From contig OV121085.1 in NCBI GenBank assembly GCA_921293015.1, forward strand, positions 13,603,731-13,667,730: a stretch of 64,000 bases of DNA, in the 5' to 3' direction. The notes beneath the pieces were generated by a model. The model worked only from the letters and a program-made list of their open reading frames with translations. It did not search any database and had not been told where the DNA came from. Position 1 is the stretch's first letter. Every line of letters starts with the position of its first letter. The stretch comes from Phorcus lineatus. Lineage: Eukaryota; Mollusca; Gastropoda; Trochida; Trochidae. The position numbers and the translations under genes were made by a program. Positions 12,801 to 23,404 of the stretch are shown here, one piece after another.

Positions 12801-15248
12801 GCTTAAAAGATCTTACAATTTACCTGAATTGTAATATACCTATACAATCATCGACAATCAGGCGAAGTGATCTTATATAAATAGTCTTAAAAGTGCCATG
12901 CTTCGATGATTGTGTAAGATAAGAGTATAATCACATGAAACTTAATTATGGAAGATTGAAAAGAATTCTATGAATTAGACTGCAAATGACTACTCTCTGA
13001 CCCCATGATATATCAAAATTTTGGTCTCACTAAAGGGGTTCAAAATGGTTTAAAAAAAACCCAACAATTTATGTATGGTCATAACTGTAATTAAAAACAA
13101 TAACTAGGATTGGTTTTAAGGATAATTCGGGGAATTGAAGTTTGAAGTCTTCGCCTCATACCCCTCACCAGACGTCAAAATCGTCTTGTTGCAATCGCTG
13201 CCACCCCTTACTTCCTTTTCATGCAAGTTCTGAAGAGGAGGATCCCTGCGTAGCACCAGTAGTCCCAAATGTCCCAAAGATGTTCAAGCGGAATAAGATC
13301 CGGACTCATTGCAGGCCAGGGGAGGTGTGTCAGGGCATAGTACTGGATTACCTCGCAGGTCGTGAACGCTGGTCTTGCATTATCGTCAATGAATATTGTT
13401 CTTGAAAGTGGATGGTTGACGAAATAGGGCACAAAAACAGGTTCAAGGACTTCCCGGATGTAGCGATCTCCTTATAAGTTACCTCTTATGGTCACAAGAT
13501 CATGTTTGCAGTCAAAAAAAAAGCACCTCCATACCATCACAGATCCCCCACCATATAAGGCAATGTTGGTTTCATGGTCTATACGATAAGATCGATATTC
13601 CTGGGCGCCTGCAAACTCTGATCCTGTCATCCACAGAGTGCAGCAAGAACCTGCTTTCGTGTGACCAATGAACCTTCTTCCATGATCTTAAATTCCACTC
13701 AATTTTTTCTGTACACCATGCGGGACGCAAATGCTTGTGGTTGTACTTGAGTTTGATTGCATTTCTGGACTTCAATCCTGTGCCCTTTTTCGTCGATTTC
13801 TAAAATTTTGGTGACTGAACAGACAGGTGTGGAAGCGAGTGCCATTCTCGCATCATTCGTTCTTGCATGTTTTCTGGCTAAACGATTTATGGTAGATTTA
13901 TTACGTCCAGTTCTTCTTGCAATTTCCTTGAAAGAAAGACCGGCTCCGAGAAGACCATTTATCAGGCATGTGACAGCCTCTGACATTCTAGCACCTGGCA
14001 TTCTTAGTTACAATAGTGTAAACGGAAATTGATAACAACCCCATATTGCAAATTTCGGAAATCGTGGAGAACAAAGTGCACGTGAAGCTTGTTGCGTTAG
14101 GATGAAGAATATCACTACAAAAACATGATAAAATCAAACCTACTAAATAGCAGGTTCGTGGATACAAACAACAGCAAGGAGGATTAGGTATGTGCCGAAA
14201 TAACATAACGTCCAATTGAGGCGTGCAACACTTTTCAACATGTATATGCACACGGGTTTGTATTTTAGGTCACTCCTTCATTCACTCAGGTGCAATAAAT
14301 AAACATTCGGCCCTCTAGATTCTTCTATATCTTTATATAGAACAAATTAAAAACACATATAAAAAGTATGTTTTTGGAGACATATATAATGATACTGACG
14401 TCAATATATATTAAAATAAAAAAATTCAATATTTGGAAATAAAGAGGCAACTGTGGGTTATTTATAATTTTCCGTGATGCAGACATTTTAAGGACGATTA
14501 CCTCCTAGACAACTCAATCAAGATCAAACTCGGAATTATATAATAAATCAGACACATAGACATATTCTTTTGAAAGTACAATTACTTTTCATTGGCCAAT
14601 CTGATTTCATACACTTTATGATGTATAAATTAAAAGTATATAAACAACATATGAATTTTCAGGAACAGGAAGGAAGACAAGAAACCAGAAAGAGGAAGAA
14701 CTAACCACACTTATGCTGCTTCAATGTCAACAACTACTACCGAGCACAAAAGCAGCAGAAAGACGACAAGCAACTATGACTACGCAACAATACACAAGGG
14801 AGACAATCCTGTAGGACGCGTCCAAAATCACTACGTTCTTGCTGGTAAACCCAGCACCGAGAATGAAACAACTGTCCTTATGGAAGACGACTACAACCAC
14901 ATCAATCACAACCCTCCACAGGGTGCCTCGTCCCCTGGGTACGACACCACTGCTTCTGCCGTCGCGGCAGTGAAGAAGTTGAAGAATGCATCATCCAATA
15001 GCATCGAGGACGATGACTACAACCATCTCGGAGATGGGAAACCAAGTGTTGTCTCCAGTGACTATGACACAACATTGTCTGCTTCCAAGGCTGTGGCACA
15101 TCTCGGGGAGATGAAGAACAGTGAAGATGACTATGATCACTTTAAAAGATCTGAAGACAGAGTAATTGATTCGCCCTATAATATAGCAAATCACCAAAGT
15201 AGTGTTTCTGCTGATACGACACACAGCCCTTATGACCTTGCAAAATAG
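790..15248 (+). CDS. Receptor A: lectin-like single-pass receptor with Tyr-motif tail (5 exons, spliced gene)
   Basis: Gene model joined from exons 790-850, 9189-9503, 10783-10881, 11427-11511 and 14663-15248. Phases agree at every junction (1,1,1,2), giving 382 codons including the stop. Residues 1-20 are a signal peptide; 21-125 an eight-Cys domain with four N-glycosylation sequons (NHT, NIS, NGT, NVT); 126-158 a Thr-rich stalk; about 160-183 a membrane helix (GAIAGGVIGVLVVCAVV); 187-381 a basic juxtamembrane stretch and a tail with 11 tyrosines. The ectodomain resembles a divergent SUEL/rhamnose-binding lectin domain (LRCSSGHIAIQEAFY, ending in ILYQC) but lacks the usual YGR and DPC motifs. 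I infer a cell-surface recognition receptor that signals through phosphotyrosines. It is the most diverged of three paralogues. The 8.3-kb first intron contains a dead duplicate first exon at 4648. Further small stalk exons could have been missed. Confidence 0.78.
851..4524 (+). other. Intron 1 of receptor A, 5' part
   Basis: Non-coding. The first ~100 bp after the donor is conserved with the intron starts of the other five first exons. A segment near 1553-1660 (CAGATGTTTTCCGGCGAGC onward) recurs after the second first exon near 4976-5085, showing that exon plus intron start were duplicated together. I see no other gene; short open frames here lack codon structure or paralogues. Confidence 0.6.
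4525..4647 (+). promoter_or_regulatory. Conserved 5' block of first exon 2
   Basis: Second copy of the block found before 790, with ACCAGGGAGTATAGTCGTCTC, CATTGTGTCACTGTGAAAGG and GGAGATACTGACG, preceded by AATAAAACGTTATGTGAT at about 4498. It is close to copy 1, indicating a local duplication of about 3.9 kb. Confidence 0.55.
4648..4709 (+). pseudogene. Relic first exon 2 (frameshifted signal peptide exon)
   Basis: ATG at 4648, donor GTAAGT at 4710. The sequence reads MTLSLQFVIALIV then a T-rich run. The exon is 62 nt instead of 61, because one extra base lies in the T run at about 4685-4695. It therefore ends in phase 2 and cannot join the phase-1 lectin exon in frame. Reading back in the needed frame meets a TGA at 4679-4681 with no ATG after it. 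It is most likely the front of a dead duplicate. Confidence 0.75.
4710..7020. other. Intron 1 of receptor A, middle part
   Basis: No exon seen. Between about 5785 and 5865 there is a degenerate repeat with CTCTGCCCAAGGCA, GCCCTCTGCCCTGGGCAG and ACGCCCTAT units. The same repeat family occurs in the other orientation at 51085-51175. The rest is AT-rich unique-looking sequence. Confidence 0.45.
7021..7606. mobile_element. Non-autonomous DNA element with ~30-bp inverted repeats
   Basis: The left end reads TTAAAGTCATAGTCTCATTT and continues to 7051. The right end at 7577-7606 is its near-perfect reverse complement (AATGAGACTATGACTTTAA). The ~525-bp interior has no transposase. Superfamily is unknown because the target duplication is not clear. 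Confidence 0.55.
8484..8517. promoter_or_regulatory. 18-bp perfect palindrome next to a CRE-type TGACGTCA site
   Basis: TTACGACAATTGTCGTAA at 8484-8501 is a perfect palindrome. TGACGTCA, the canonical CREB/ATF half-site pair, lies at 8510-8517. They sit in intron 1 of receptor A about 0.7 kb before the lectin exon. Function is unproven; chance or a transposon end is possible. Confidence 0.3.
9189..9503 (+). CDS. Lectin-like eight-Cys domain exon (receptor A)
   Basis: Acceptor ...TTTCAACAG, donor GTAGGT; 315 nt, phase 1-1. It opens ELESKACYGTPGLPC and ends AILYQCIN. The eight cysteines match those in the paralogous exons at 30365 and 58956. A symmetric single-exon domain is typical of a shufflable extracellular module. 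Size, cysteine number and the LRCSSGHIAIQEAFY core suggest a divergent SUEL-type (rhamnose-binding lectin) fold. Without a profile search this assignment is tentative; exon identity is firm. Confidence 0.8.
9504..10782. other. Intron 2 of receptor A
   Basis: An A-rich low-complexity stretch lies at about 9640-9665. No coding sequence is visible. An extra stalk exon cannot be excluded, but I found no Thr-rich phase-1 segment flanked by good splice sites. Confidence 0.45.
10783..10881 (+). CDS. Thr-rich stalk exon (receptor A)
   Basis: Acceptor CATCCAATTCAG, donor GTAAGT at 10882; 99 nt, phase 1-1. It encodes 33 residues rich in Thr, Ser and Ala (TSISTHATTAQNTEK), as in an O-glycosylated spacer between ligand-binding domain and membrane. 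Confidence 0.7.
11427..11511 (+). CDS. Transmembrane exon (receptor A)
   Basis: Acceptor TTTGTTCAG, donor GTGAGG at 11512; 85 nt entering in phase 1 and leaving in phase 2. It encodes TGAIAGGVIGVLVVCAVV then AAVLIWFKFLR. This is one hydrophobic helix with a GxxxG-like start and a basic cytosolic edge, fixing type I topology. Confidence 0.82.
11640..12840 (+). mobile_element. Degenerate LINE (reverse-transcriptase fragment) in intron 4 of receptor A
   Basis: Broken frames give LINE-like text: WYEYFKNLLNP near 11780, then ILDSGILPEIWNIRIK near 12030-12080, a typical reverse-transcriptase palm-entry stretch. SWVSHVRTLLNENGFSYV follows near 12435, and the VKDIQYQIKHSKF-type segment that follows the RT domain in non-LTR elements comes next. 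Stops and frameshifts are frequent, so it is dead. Orientation is the same as the host gene. The clade (CR1/L2-like or RTE) is not resolved. Confidence 0.7.
13142..14001 (-). pseudogene. Tc1/mariner transposase remnant in intron 4 of receptor A
   Basis: On the minus strand the frame from 14001 begins MPGARMSEAVTCL and contains a helix-turn-helix (LSFKEIARRTGRNKSTINRL). Shifted frames then give HWSHESRFLLHSVDDRIRV (around the first catalytic Asp) and IDDNARPAFTT (second Asp). WPAMSPDLIPLEHLWD follows (third acidic residue present). Domain order is that of a DD34E transposase, broken by at least two frameshifts. Terminal repeats were not identified. Confidence 0.75.
14002..14662. other. 3' part of intron 4 of receptor A
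   Basis: Non-coding, AT-rich. It probably includes the outer end of the neighbouring Tc1 remnant. It ends in acceptor ATGAATTTTCAG at 14662. Confidence 0.4.
14663..15248 (+). CDS. Cytoplasmic tail exon (receptor A)
   Basis: Last exon, 586 nt, starting in phase 2 (RNRKEDKKPERGRTN) and ending SPYDLAK-stop at 15246-15248. The tail holds 11 tyrosines. Motifs in order: NYDYATI, HYVLAG, EDDYNHI, GYDTTASA, EDDDYNHL, DYDTTLSA, EDDYDHF, SPYNIA, SPYDLAK. The pair (acidic-DYNH[I/L] then YDTT[A/L]SA) is repeated. Acidic-xYxxL/I resembles the hemITAM of vertebrate lectin receptors; that is analogy only. There is an internal ATG at 14724, but splicing evidence puts the exon start at 14663. Confidence 0.85.
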
Positions 15249-17819
15249 AACAAATAGTTACTAGAGCAATATGATACAGTCTTTGAAGTTGCTGGGATAT
15301 TACAACTTAGTTCTCTTATCTGAAAGGTTCATTTCATTGGATTATTTGCCATTCCCTTTTGCTTTTAGCCGATTGATATAACCCTTAGCACCTTTCCAAA
15401 TAGAACAAATCGTTACTGCAGGAATATGATGTGAAGTTTATTCAATGTTTATAATATTGAAATAGTATTTAATTGGTGAAATATAAATTGAGACACTCAC
15501 TTATTTTAAGAATTACATACTTAAACCTCGCAATTGCTTTCGAAATGAGTGCAAACAATTCCAGCGAACTGCAGAGTATCTTCTGACAATTTTTTTTTAC
15601 GGTTATAATATTTTAAAATTGTAAATATTTATTTTGTTAATTATTCATATTTTACAATTGAAATTAATTTTTAGATTAAAATGTTTAAAAACAGTTAATA
15701 AATTGACTATTTTTTACTTTGTGCAAACTTTGGCCATATTGACATTGACCATGAAGTCTATTAAGACAGCTTGTATATTTCAGCGGGGTGCATCACGTGC
15801 ATCACGCTCATCGCGTTGTTTACTGACATAGACACTGTGTCAAGGTAATTTAATTATGTTAAGCAAACGAAGCCTGCATATTTTGCATTAGTAAGCTAAA
15901 ACATGCTTGAAGGCATGGTGAGCAAGAGAGTATAATAGTTACCGGTTGGTTGACTCCCCACTCAAAAGGGTCCCGATATCTGTCATGCGGACAATTTCTG
16001 AAACCTCGTTAAACATGGCTACAAATGGCATATCGCTGACAAAGACATCAACACAATATACAAGCTTGACTGACTAAACCCATTACTTGATAAGATCTTG
16101 AAAATGCTCCATTTAACATAGAAAATATATGAATGAACTTATTACGTTTATTCGGAATTACCGTAAAAACAATGAAACCAACAATTTTACAAAGTTAACG
16201 ATACACCATGTCACCATACACCGTACCACATTCGCAGTGTATTGTTTTCAATCGGACTAAGTAAATAATGGGCCGTAGCACGATTTCTTAGATGAATCAA
16301 GTGACAATGTTTATTTAATCCAACGAAGATTTATCAACGAACATACCATGACTTCTTAAGCTATATGAATCCATTTTACAACCTCAAATGATGTAAAAGG
16401 TGGTCACACAAAAATGGCCATCAGTGGTTTTTGCTTCATGCTCATTAATTTCCTCTACGGATGATCGGGTTGTGTAATTATATGTTTTGACCCTCTAAAG
16501 ATGATACATTTGGCTTAAACTAATGTTTATTGGCCACAATTAAAAAAATTATCTTTCAAAAATGTGTTACTGCCCCTTTAAATCTATCATACAGATTCTT
16601 CATTGAATAGGGAAGTGACTGTACTGATATAACCCGATACCCGGAAAGTATTCTACTATTACTCACAGGGGGACAATAAAATATTACTGAATATCATTGT
16701 ACATGGACAATAGTTGCCATTTTATTTGACACTATGTTAATTCAAAATTAGATAGCAGAACAAAATAACCGAGGTCACCCTACCCTACATGTATTTATCT
16801 GTTAGAAGTAAGAATGTTTGCTATTCCTAAATTTCTCAAACGCTCAGTTTCAAAATAAAAACGAAACCCTGCCACCTTTTTCTATAAATCAGATAAGTAT
16901 ATTTGACTATCAATTTTACTTTGAAATATTTTTTCTTTCATTAAATTGCCTGGTGAGGTACATGTTTACTCTGTGTTTCACTTATAGTTAGAAAAAGCAA
17001 GAAGGCAAGCCATTATGCAAATATAAATGTACATGAGAATTTTTGCCAGAATCATTATTAAAGCAACTTCTTAAATACAGCTATTACTGTTCTATTTTTT
17101 ACTATCTTGCTGTCCCGCTCTTTGAGGGTTTCCGGTTTTAAAACTTTCTTTGAGAAGGCAGAGTTTACTCATATTCTTCATGAATGATAAATCTAAAATT
17201 TCTCATTTATGAAATAAAAATACATAAAGTTTCTGTGTCAAGACTTTAACATGCAATCTTCCGAGATTTTATCATCTCGACTGCGTAGGACTAACAGATA
17301 ACGAAAGCTAGCTGCCAGAAAGTTCTTCAAAGTGGAACTTACGTTAGTAACATGGGAAGCATAATTCAAGTATGTGAAATTGGCGGCCCTGATATCTTGG
17401 TACTTAAAAAATTGGCAATGAACGTGTGATGAATCCTTTTCAAGAGTGTCTTTAGGTTGTGTCTCATTTCCGATAAGTTAGCACCAAACGTTTTTCATTT
17501 TTAGAAAAATATTTTAGAAAAACGTCACATGCATTCGGGTAATGAACTCGCCCTCTCGCGGCTACTTTATTATTTTCGTAAATCAACTCCTCCTTTTTCA
17601 CTCTCCATCACATTATCACAACAGCATGATTTGAATTTTAACTCATCTTTCTTTTTTAAAACTCATTTAACTATCTGATATCTGTCTCAAACCGATGTTA
17701 TATTTGTTTCTTGACTGTTTTTGAAAGCTTTATCATGGCATTTATTCTTAATACCACCTCATTATTAATGTCCTCATATGATAATATGAATTATCTGTAT
17801 TAAATTCAAAGTAGTACTA
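15249..17819. other. 3' flank of receptor A and duplicated intergenic DNA
   Basis: Contains A's 3' UTR, whose polyadenylation site is not placed. From about 16460 on it is a diverged copy of the DNA upstream of receptor B, with segments matching 22680-22900, 26486-26570 and 27160-27450. No gene seen. Confidence 0.5.
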
Positions 17820-17821
17820 TA

Positions 17822-18043
17822 CAGCTGCATGCCAAAAGTTTGTTCACATACCTGTATTAACTTGTGAAAATATCATGTAATTTGAGATGCCTTTGAGGTA
17901 TCGTAGAAGAACAAACGTATATTATTGAATTTTCAATTCACATATGCAGATCCATTCTTCTTTCAAATGTTTATCGTACCAAACAATTACACTACGTGCA
18001 CTACGATTCAGCGCTAAGTGAACAAACTTTCGGTACGCAGCTG
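17822..18043. mobile_element. TA-flanked MITE (CAGCTGCAT... family), copy 1
   Basis: 222 bp bounded by TA. Left end CAGCTGCATGCCAAAAGTTT; right end is its reverse complement with a few changes (AACTTTCGGTACGCAGCTG). Other copies lie at 28031 and 49241, and one at 63852 runs off the window. TA target and short size indicate a Tc1/mariner-driven MITE. Confidence 0.65.
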
Positions 18044-18389
18044 TACAGTTTTAAGCCTTCCCAGTATAAAATGTTTGAAAGTACATAAATTTAGTTTTTT
18101 TGTTGGTTTTTAAGCCTCGTCACGAGTGAAATTAAGTTTATCCTAAAATTAGATTTTTCAGGTCAGAAATGTTTCCGTTGAAATCGACTAAACATAATGG
18201 CTCTTTGTGATTGTCCGGAAGCTCTACTCTACAAAGTGTCGCAATATAATAATAATAATAATCTAATGACGTCATGTGACAAGAAACTGTCAACAATTGA
18301 TTAAACCTGTCACATTACAGTGTTTTCTTTTTGATACTTCGCAGATATGTCGCTAAACATTTCGTATTTTACGAATAAACGTATTATGT

Positions 18390-18960
18390 AGTAAATAATG
18401 ACCCGGTGCCGAGCGGCTATGGCAAATAAACTCGCGGGCATTTGGGTCATTATTTGGCTTACACCCCCGCGGAACTTTCCTTCAAAGTTTTATGAGTAAA
18501 CATTTTATTTATAATGATTTATGACCGCTTTACTGAAATGCTTTGCGGGTTGATGTGTCCTGGCCTAACCAGTGCAATAGAATATATACTGCTTGAAACC
18601 TAGAAGCTTGATAATTGATTTGTTTAAAACAAAATATACAAAACCTATAACCTATAAATATATATTTATACAGGTTGGAAACAGTGCAGACATGACACCA
18701 CAAAATCTACCCCAATTGACATGGATCCTCGTTAGCTAAAGCGGTAGAGGTATTGCTTATCTACATAGAGGTCCCTGGTTCGAATCCCACTTTCGCTGTT
18801 TAATAATCTTACATTTCTAATTTGTCAAATCTGAAAATTTTACAACTCCATGTGTTTGCGTAGGTTGAATGGTCATAACTAACAGTGGTGGTTATGAAAT
18901 AACCAACCTGCGCAGATGGTAGTTAGAGGCATATATCGTTCAAATAAAACGAAGGAAATA
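18390..18960 (+). repeat. Composite repeat with tRNA-derived SINE head, copy 1
   Basis: Begins GTAAATAATGACCCGGTGCC with an internal inverted repeat (GGGTCATTATTTGGC). It runs into a tRNA-like unit with pol III A box TAGCTAAAGCGG at 18733-18744 and B box GGTTCGAATCC at 18777-18787. It ends with ATAACCAACCTGCGCA. The whole unit recurs at 23405-26170, where a Tc1 element has split it. The cloverleaf does not close, so this is not a functional tRNA. Confidence 0.6.
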
Positions 18961-19094
18961 ACGTCCCAATGGTTGAAAATAAGCAACTTTGTTCCTTATC
19001 GAACACTAATAACTTCTCTCTTGCTATTTCGGATATAATTCAACCAGCTGATAAAAAGTTATCTGATATGACAAGCGAATCACTCTCAGCAAGA

Positions 19095-19217
19095 CATGTA
19101 CACAAGGAAGTTTATTCGTCTCTCCTTACACCGACTGTACGCCATTGTGAAATTTGATCGGTTAGGTAGACAACGTCGATGCGGAAGACATAACTCTATA
19201 ACGGGGAGATACAGACA
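19095..19217 (+). promoter_or_regulatory. Conserved 5' block of first exon 3
   Basis: Third copy of the shared upstream block (AAGGAAGTTTATTCG, CGCCATTGTGAAAT, GGTTAGGTAGACAACGTCG, GGGGAGATACAGACAATG). CAGCTGATAAAAAGTTAT at 19044 is the counterpart of the upstream GATAAAACGTTAT box. Confidence 0.55.
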
Positions 19218-19278
19218 ATGGGTCTGAGTATGAAGCTTGTGTTTATCCTTATTATTCCATTATGTCCTTGTCTTGCAG
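19218..19278 (+). CDS. Orphan first exon 3 (signal peptide)
   Basis: ATG at 19218, 61 nt, donor GTAAGT at 19279. It encodes MGLSMKLVFILIIPLCPCLA plus one base, so phase and reading are intact. No lectin exon follows before the next first exon at 29103. It could splice to the lectin exon at 30365 as a distal alternative first exon of receptor B. Alternatively it is the surviving front of a truncated copy. Confidence 0.6.
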
Positions 19279-22200
19279 GTAAGTTTAAATTTTCAATCCA
19301 TTAGATATATATGGTATATGGGTAAATATATATATCATGACACCGAGTGTTGATAAACGAATCAATATATTATATGTCAGCATATGACCGGGAGTTTGAT
19401 ATGGAGATATAACATGTGTCCCTGGGAAATTTCAAACTCGAACTTCGTTCTGGTTATATATTTTACTCGAACAGATGATATATCTCCATATCAAAGTCGT
19501 ATTGGTAACGTATTTATCTAAAAAAGAACCCTTAATTTCAAATTTTGAATATGGCTTGAATGACTGCTTCGTTCGAAATGGCGGCTGGTCTTGTCTGTGT
19601 TATTCTATTATTAATAATTTCACTAATATGATTTTTATATCACCGTTTAAAGAACAAAAAAACTAGTATAATCTAGAACTGGCAGTGGTACTAGGCTGAA
19701 ATTAACGAAATTAAATAAACATAACAAGATTTGCTGGGTTTTTTTAGTTTTAAATGTTTGGTCACGTGACCTATTGTATTAGCCCCACTTTGGAAACGTT
19801 ATTTTGTAGTGGAGTTCAAACAATCATGGCTGACCATTCTTAAAGGAGCTATTGATTTTACAAGTGTCGGACGCACAGAACATGCAGGCGTCACAGCATA
19901 ATGCATAGGTTTGTTTGAAAGTTAAATATGCATGAAGAGTCGGCGATGAACCCGACTAATGTGTGTAGCCTATAGATTGATTTTCTGCTTAACCATCTCC
20001 AGCTCGCTGTTGGCCAATCTCACTGCGAGAGAGTGAACCGATATTCTGTTGGCAAATCTTTTGACTTCTAAAGGGTTTTTCGCGCCACCAACAATCCTTC
20101 ATTTCAACAAACCAACGTAGCGTAACCTTGTGTTACCTAACAGTGGAACTTGGGAGATAACTCTTGGCAGTACGTCGTCTCTCGTTACAAGGGTTGTGCA
20201 GTACCCAGTTTAACATAGAAACATATACCTACGGCACATGACCGCTTTTGGCCATTGAGAGGTCGACATATTGCTTTGCATATCAAGACAATGTAGTGGT
20301 TAAGTATAGTAAATGATATAAGCAGACTGTAATAGGCAATATTTATATCATCCAAACGCTTACTGAAACAGAGCTTAATGTAACCTAAATGTTTATAAGA
20401 TACGTCGATAATTTAATATACATACCAGTAATCATGAAGATAATAGTATATCGCTTTCATTAGATCAATCGTATCAGTTTCAACGATCTAGCCTTCACGT
20501 GTACTTGTTAACGTTTGTCTTGAGTGGATGTCTCTTTAATGTTTATTTTCTTTTGGGCTGAGGGATGTATCAAGTAACTGCACCCTGTCACAGCAAAATG
20601 CTAATCAATTAAAATCTCCTTCAATTCTGTCATTACTTCTGGGATATACTCCGACTGTTACGTGTCAAGAAATGAATAATTTATTTATCATAATCCAAGC
20701 CCTTGTATTTTGGTAAAGCTGTCAGTGTGTTATTCTTTGAAAGGTCTTGTGGGCCTCAGTTAACTGTTAGTTGTTTCAGATTTTTCTGAAATATGAAACG
20801 AAATTTAACAAGCATACGCCGTCGAATGAATGTGTAATGCGTTCATTGTTGCAGGAGAAACTAGCAGGGAGTATGCAAATCACAAGGGAGTATTTTCAAT
20901 TTCCGTTACATACATACTCACGAATGACTTACAGATGCAGGCAGTAAAACGTATAAGACTATTTTTACATATTCTTTGTTTATACAGTAAACATTGGCTA
21001 AAAATAAAACAAAATAAGAAAAATGATTAATGAAAATAGGGACAAAAAAGAAAAGGTATCACCATATCAGTTTACTACTGTAAATAGAAAGGGGCATATA
21101 TTTACAGGGCCGCGCAAAGGACTTTGGGACGTTAGCACATTTAGAAGCATGATCTCAATGACGCTACATTAGCAAAAACTAGTACTGTTTCGAAGGGAGG
21201 ATGCATTTACACTGTCATTTGACATTCATTGCCATGAAGGAACTAGTAAGGATAGTTATTCCTGGCAAGTAGAAATGACTGTAATCTATAACACAGTCGC
21301 AGGGATGCTGAAGATAAGCCGTAAGCTTTTTATTTCATTGATCTGCAAAGGTCAATCATAGCTTTACAGAACAAGCAGTGGTTCACTAGATGTTATGACG
21401 GACTTCTGGCACAAATAAAAGAAATCTTAATTTTAAAAAATTGAGCACGTTGAAACAGAAGTAAAAAAATATTACACAACTATTTTATCTTCCTGCATGG
21501 TCTTTCAATAATAATCCTTTATTGTAAATGTAAACGCTGATAGCATATCATTTAACGTCATATTAATCATCCTTTTTACAAATTGTCCCGCGTACCGACC
21601 TCTACAACAATCCAACTCCGCTAAACTAACATTGCTACAGGGAATTGCTATTTTGGTAAAAAGACAGATCTCGGTGATTAACGTCAAGATGCATAGTCAG
21701 GCTAGATAGTTTAGGTACATACATTTATTATCAGTCAAGGTTAAACACTCGGGTAATTAGGATATCATCGAAATAAAATAAATGTAATATTACAATTAAT
21801 TCTATGAGATTTAACTGAAATGCTCCCTTGTGATTTAGTTAAACAAGGTCATGTGACAGGTATAATTTAGATAGATTAATGTCAAACACATAAGATTCAA
21901 AAGAAACACGAGGATAGAACAACTTATAATATTGTACTATATTACAGTCCCTTAGTTCCGCCCACAATAGTGGCACATCATGAATGAATGAATCAGAGAC
22001 AATATTACCAAAGTACTAATGAGCTGTATTAACCAGCCTCACTATGAATGTTATGTCTCACACGTTAACAAAGACAAATAAGGAAACATTCTGTGATAGC
22101 TGTGTCATTAATTCGCAATGATGCAGTGACAAAGTACAAGTTGTTCCGGCGGTTATTTTGTGTAACCCTTACAGGAGGTTATCCTTTCAACGTTTTTTAT

Positions 22201-23404
22201 AATTGGATTATGAATTTTAACTTTGAAATTAAAGCGATATGCTACCGTCTGATTAAACTGTACATGGTCACGTGTTTGGTAAACATTTCAGTTAACCCTA
22301 AATTGCAGTTTCCAAAATATACCCGACGTATTTTGGCTTATACATAAAGTGCTGATGGACGAAATATAATCAGGTGATCGTCTGGACTACTTAGTTAATG
22401 TAGCAGTGTGCAGTGATGAAACTACCACAAGAAGCTGTTTTCACGAACATAGTTTTGAAAATACAAAGACAAGACGAAATAATCATAATTGAGTTTAAAT
22501 TCTGACTTAAATAGATAAATACTTTTTATAATTAATTTCTGTGAACTACGTTTTGTAAGTGATATCACATGATTGAATGTATGTACGGTGCACTTATGTG
22601 GGCGGAGCCAAGAGCCTTTTACATAGAAGTCAAAATAGTTGTTTGGATTTAATTTATTTATGCATTAAATGAAGTGAGATGTTTTGACCCTCAAAAGATA
22701 GTACGTTTGGCATAAATCAATGTTTATTGGGGGAATTTGATCCAAATAAATCTGAGTAGTTTGTTCGTTGCATAGGTTAGTGACTGTATTGATATAACCC
22801 GATTACCCAATAACCCGATAAACTATTCTACTATTTCTCATCTCATCTCAGTCTCATTGTACATTGACAATCGTTGCTTTTTTATTTGATACTTAAAGCA
22901 GTACTTTTGGTATTCGATTATTTTCTTAATGAATCGTTTTGAATAAATTTGCATTACTCTATTATATGACATTTTATTATGGTTAATATGTTTGTTTTTG
23001 TTTATTTTTTTAATTAGGAAGATTCATATTCGCGTTTTAACTTAGCTATGTTTTCCCTATGTGTATTATCTTACACCCATGACATAAAATCAAATAAGTG
23101 ACATGTTTCAGTTCCTATGTTTCTAACTGAAATACCTTTTTTACTGTTTTTGTCACCAAATTTGTGAAACTGTGGTGTCTCAGTCTATGAATCCGGTTCA
23201 AAACTTGTCAGTAGGATAGTCATAAAATTGACATACCGAACAATAGCTTTACCGATTACAGACTACGTATTCAACAACACTGATACTGCCCTAATGATCC
23301 CATTGGTGTGAACACGTTTAGTTATGAACTTACATTTTAAAAAGGTTCATCTTCAGTCTGTCATTTTTAAAAGATCCATCTAGGTGACACTTCTAACGAA
23401 AGAT
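19279..23404. other. Intron-1-like DNA after orphan exon 3, then upstream flank of unit B
   Basis: Segments at 20770-20910, 21480-21690 and 22210-22450 match intron 1 of receptor C (56008-56130, 58200-58400, 58405-58620) in the same order. The match stops near 22.5 kb, where the expected lectin exon would lie downstream; from about 22680 the DNA matches the flank at 16460 instead. A short inverted repeat (TTTGATATGGAGATATA at 19392 with its reverse complement at 19478) is also present. No coding exon is visible. Confidence 0.55.

Noticed and set aside
14724-15248. ATG at 14724 as the true start of a short intracellular protein
   Set aside because: The exon is open upstream to an acceptor at 14662, and the phase joins exactly to the transmembrane exon, as in B and C. 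An internal start is possible but unsupported.
18725-18800. Functional tRNA gene
   Set aside because: A and B boxes are good but the acceptor stem and anticodon arm do not pair; it repeats with its flanks at 25.9 kb, fitting a SINE head.
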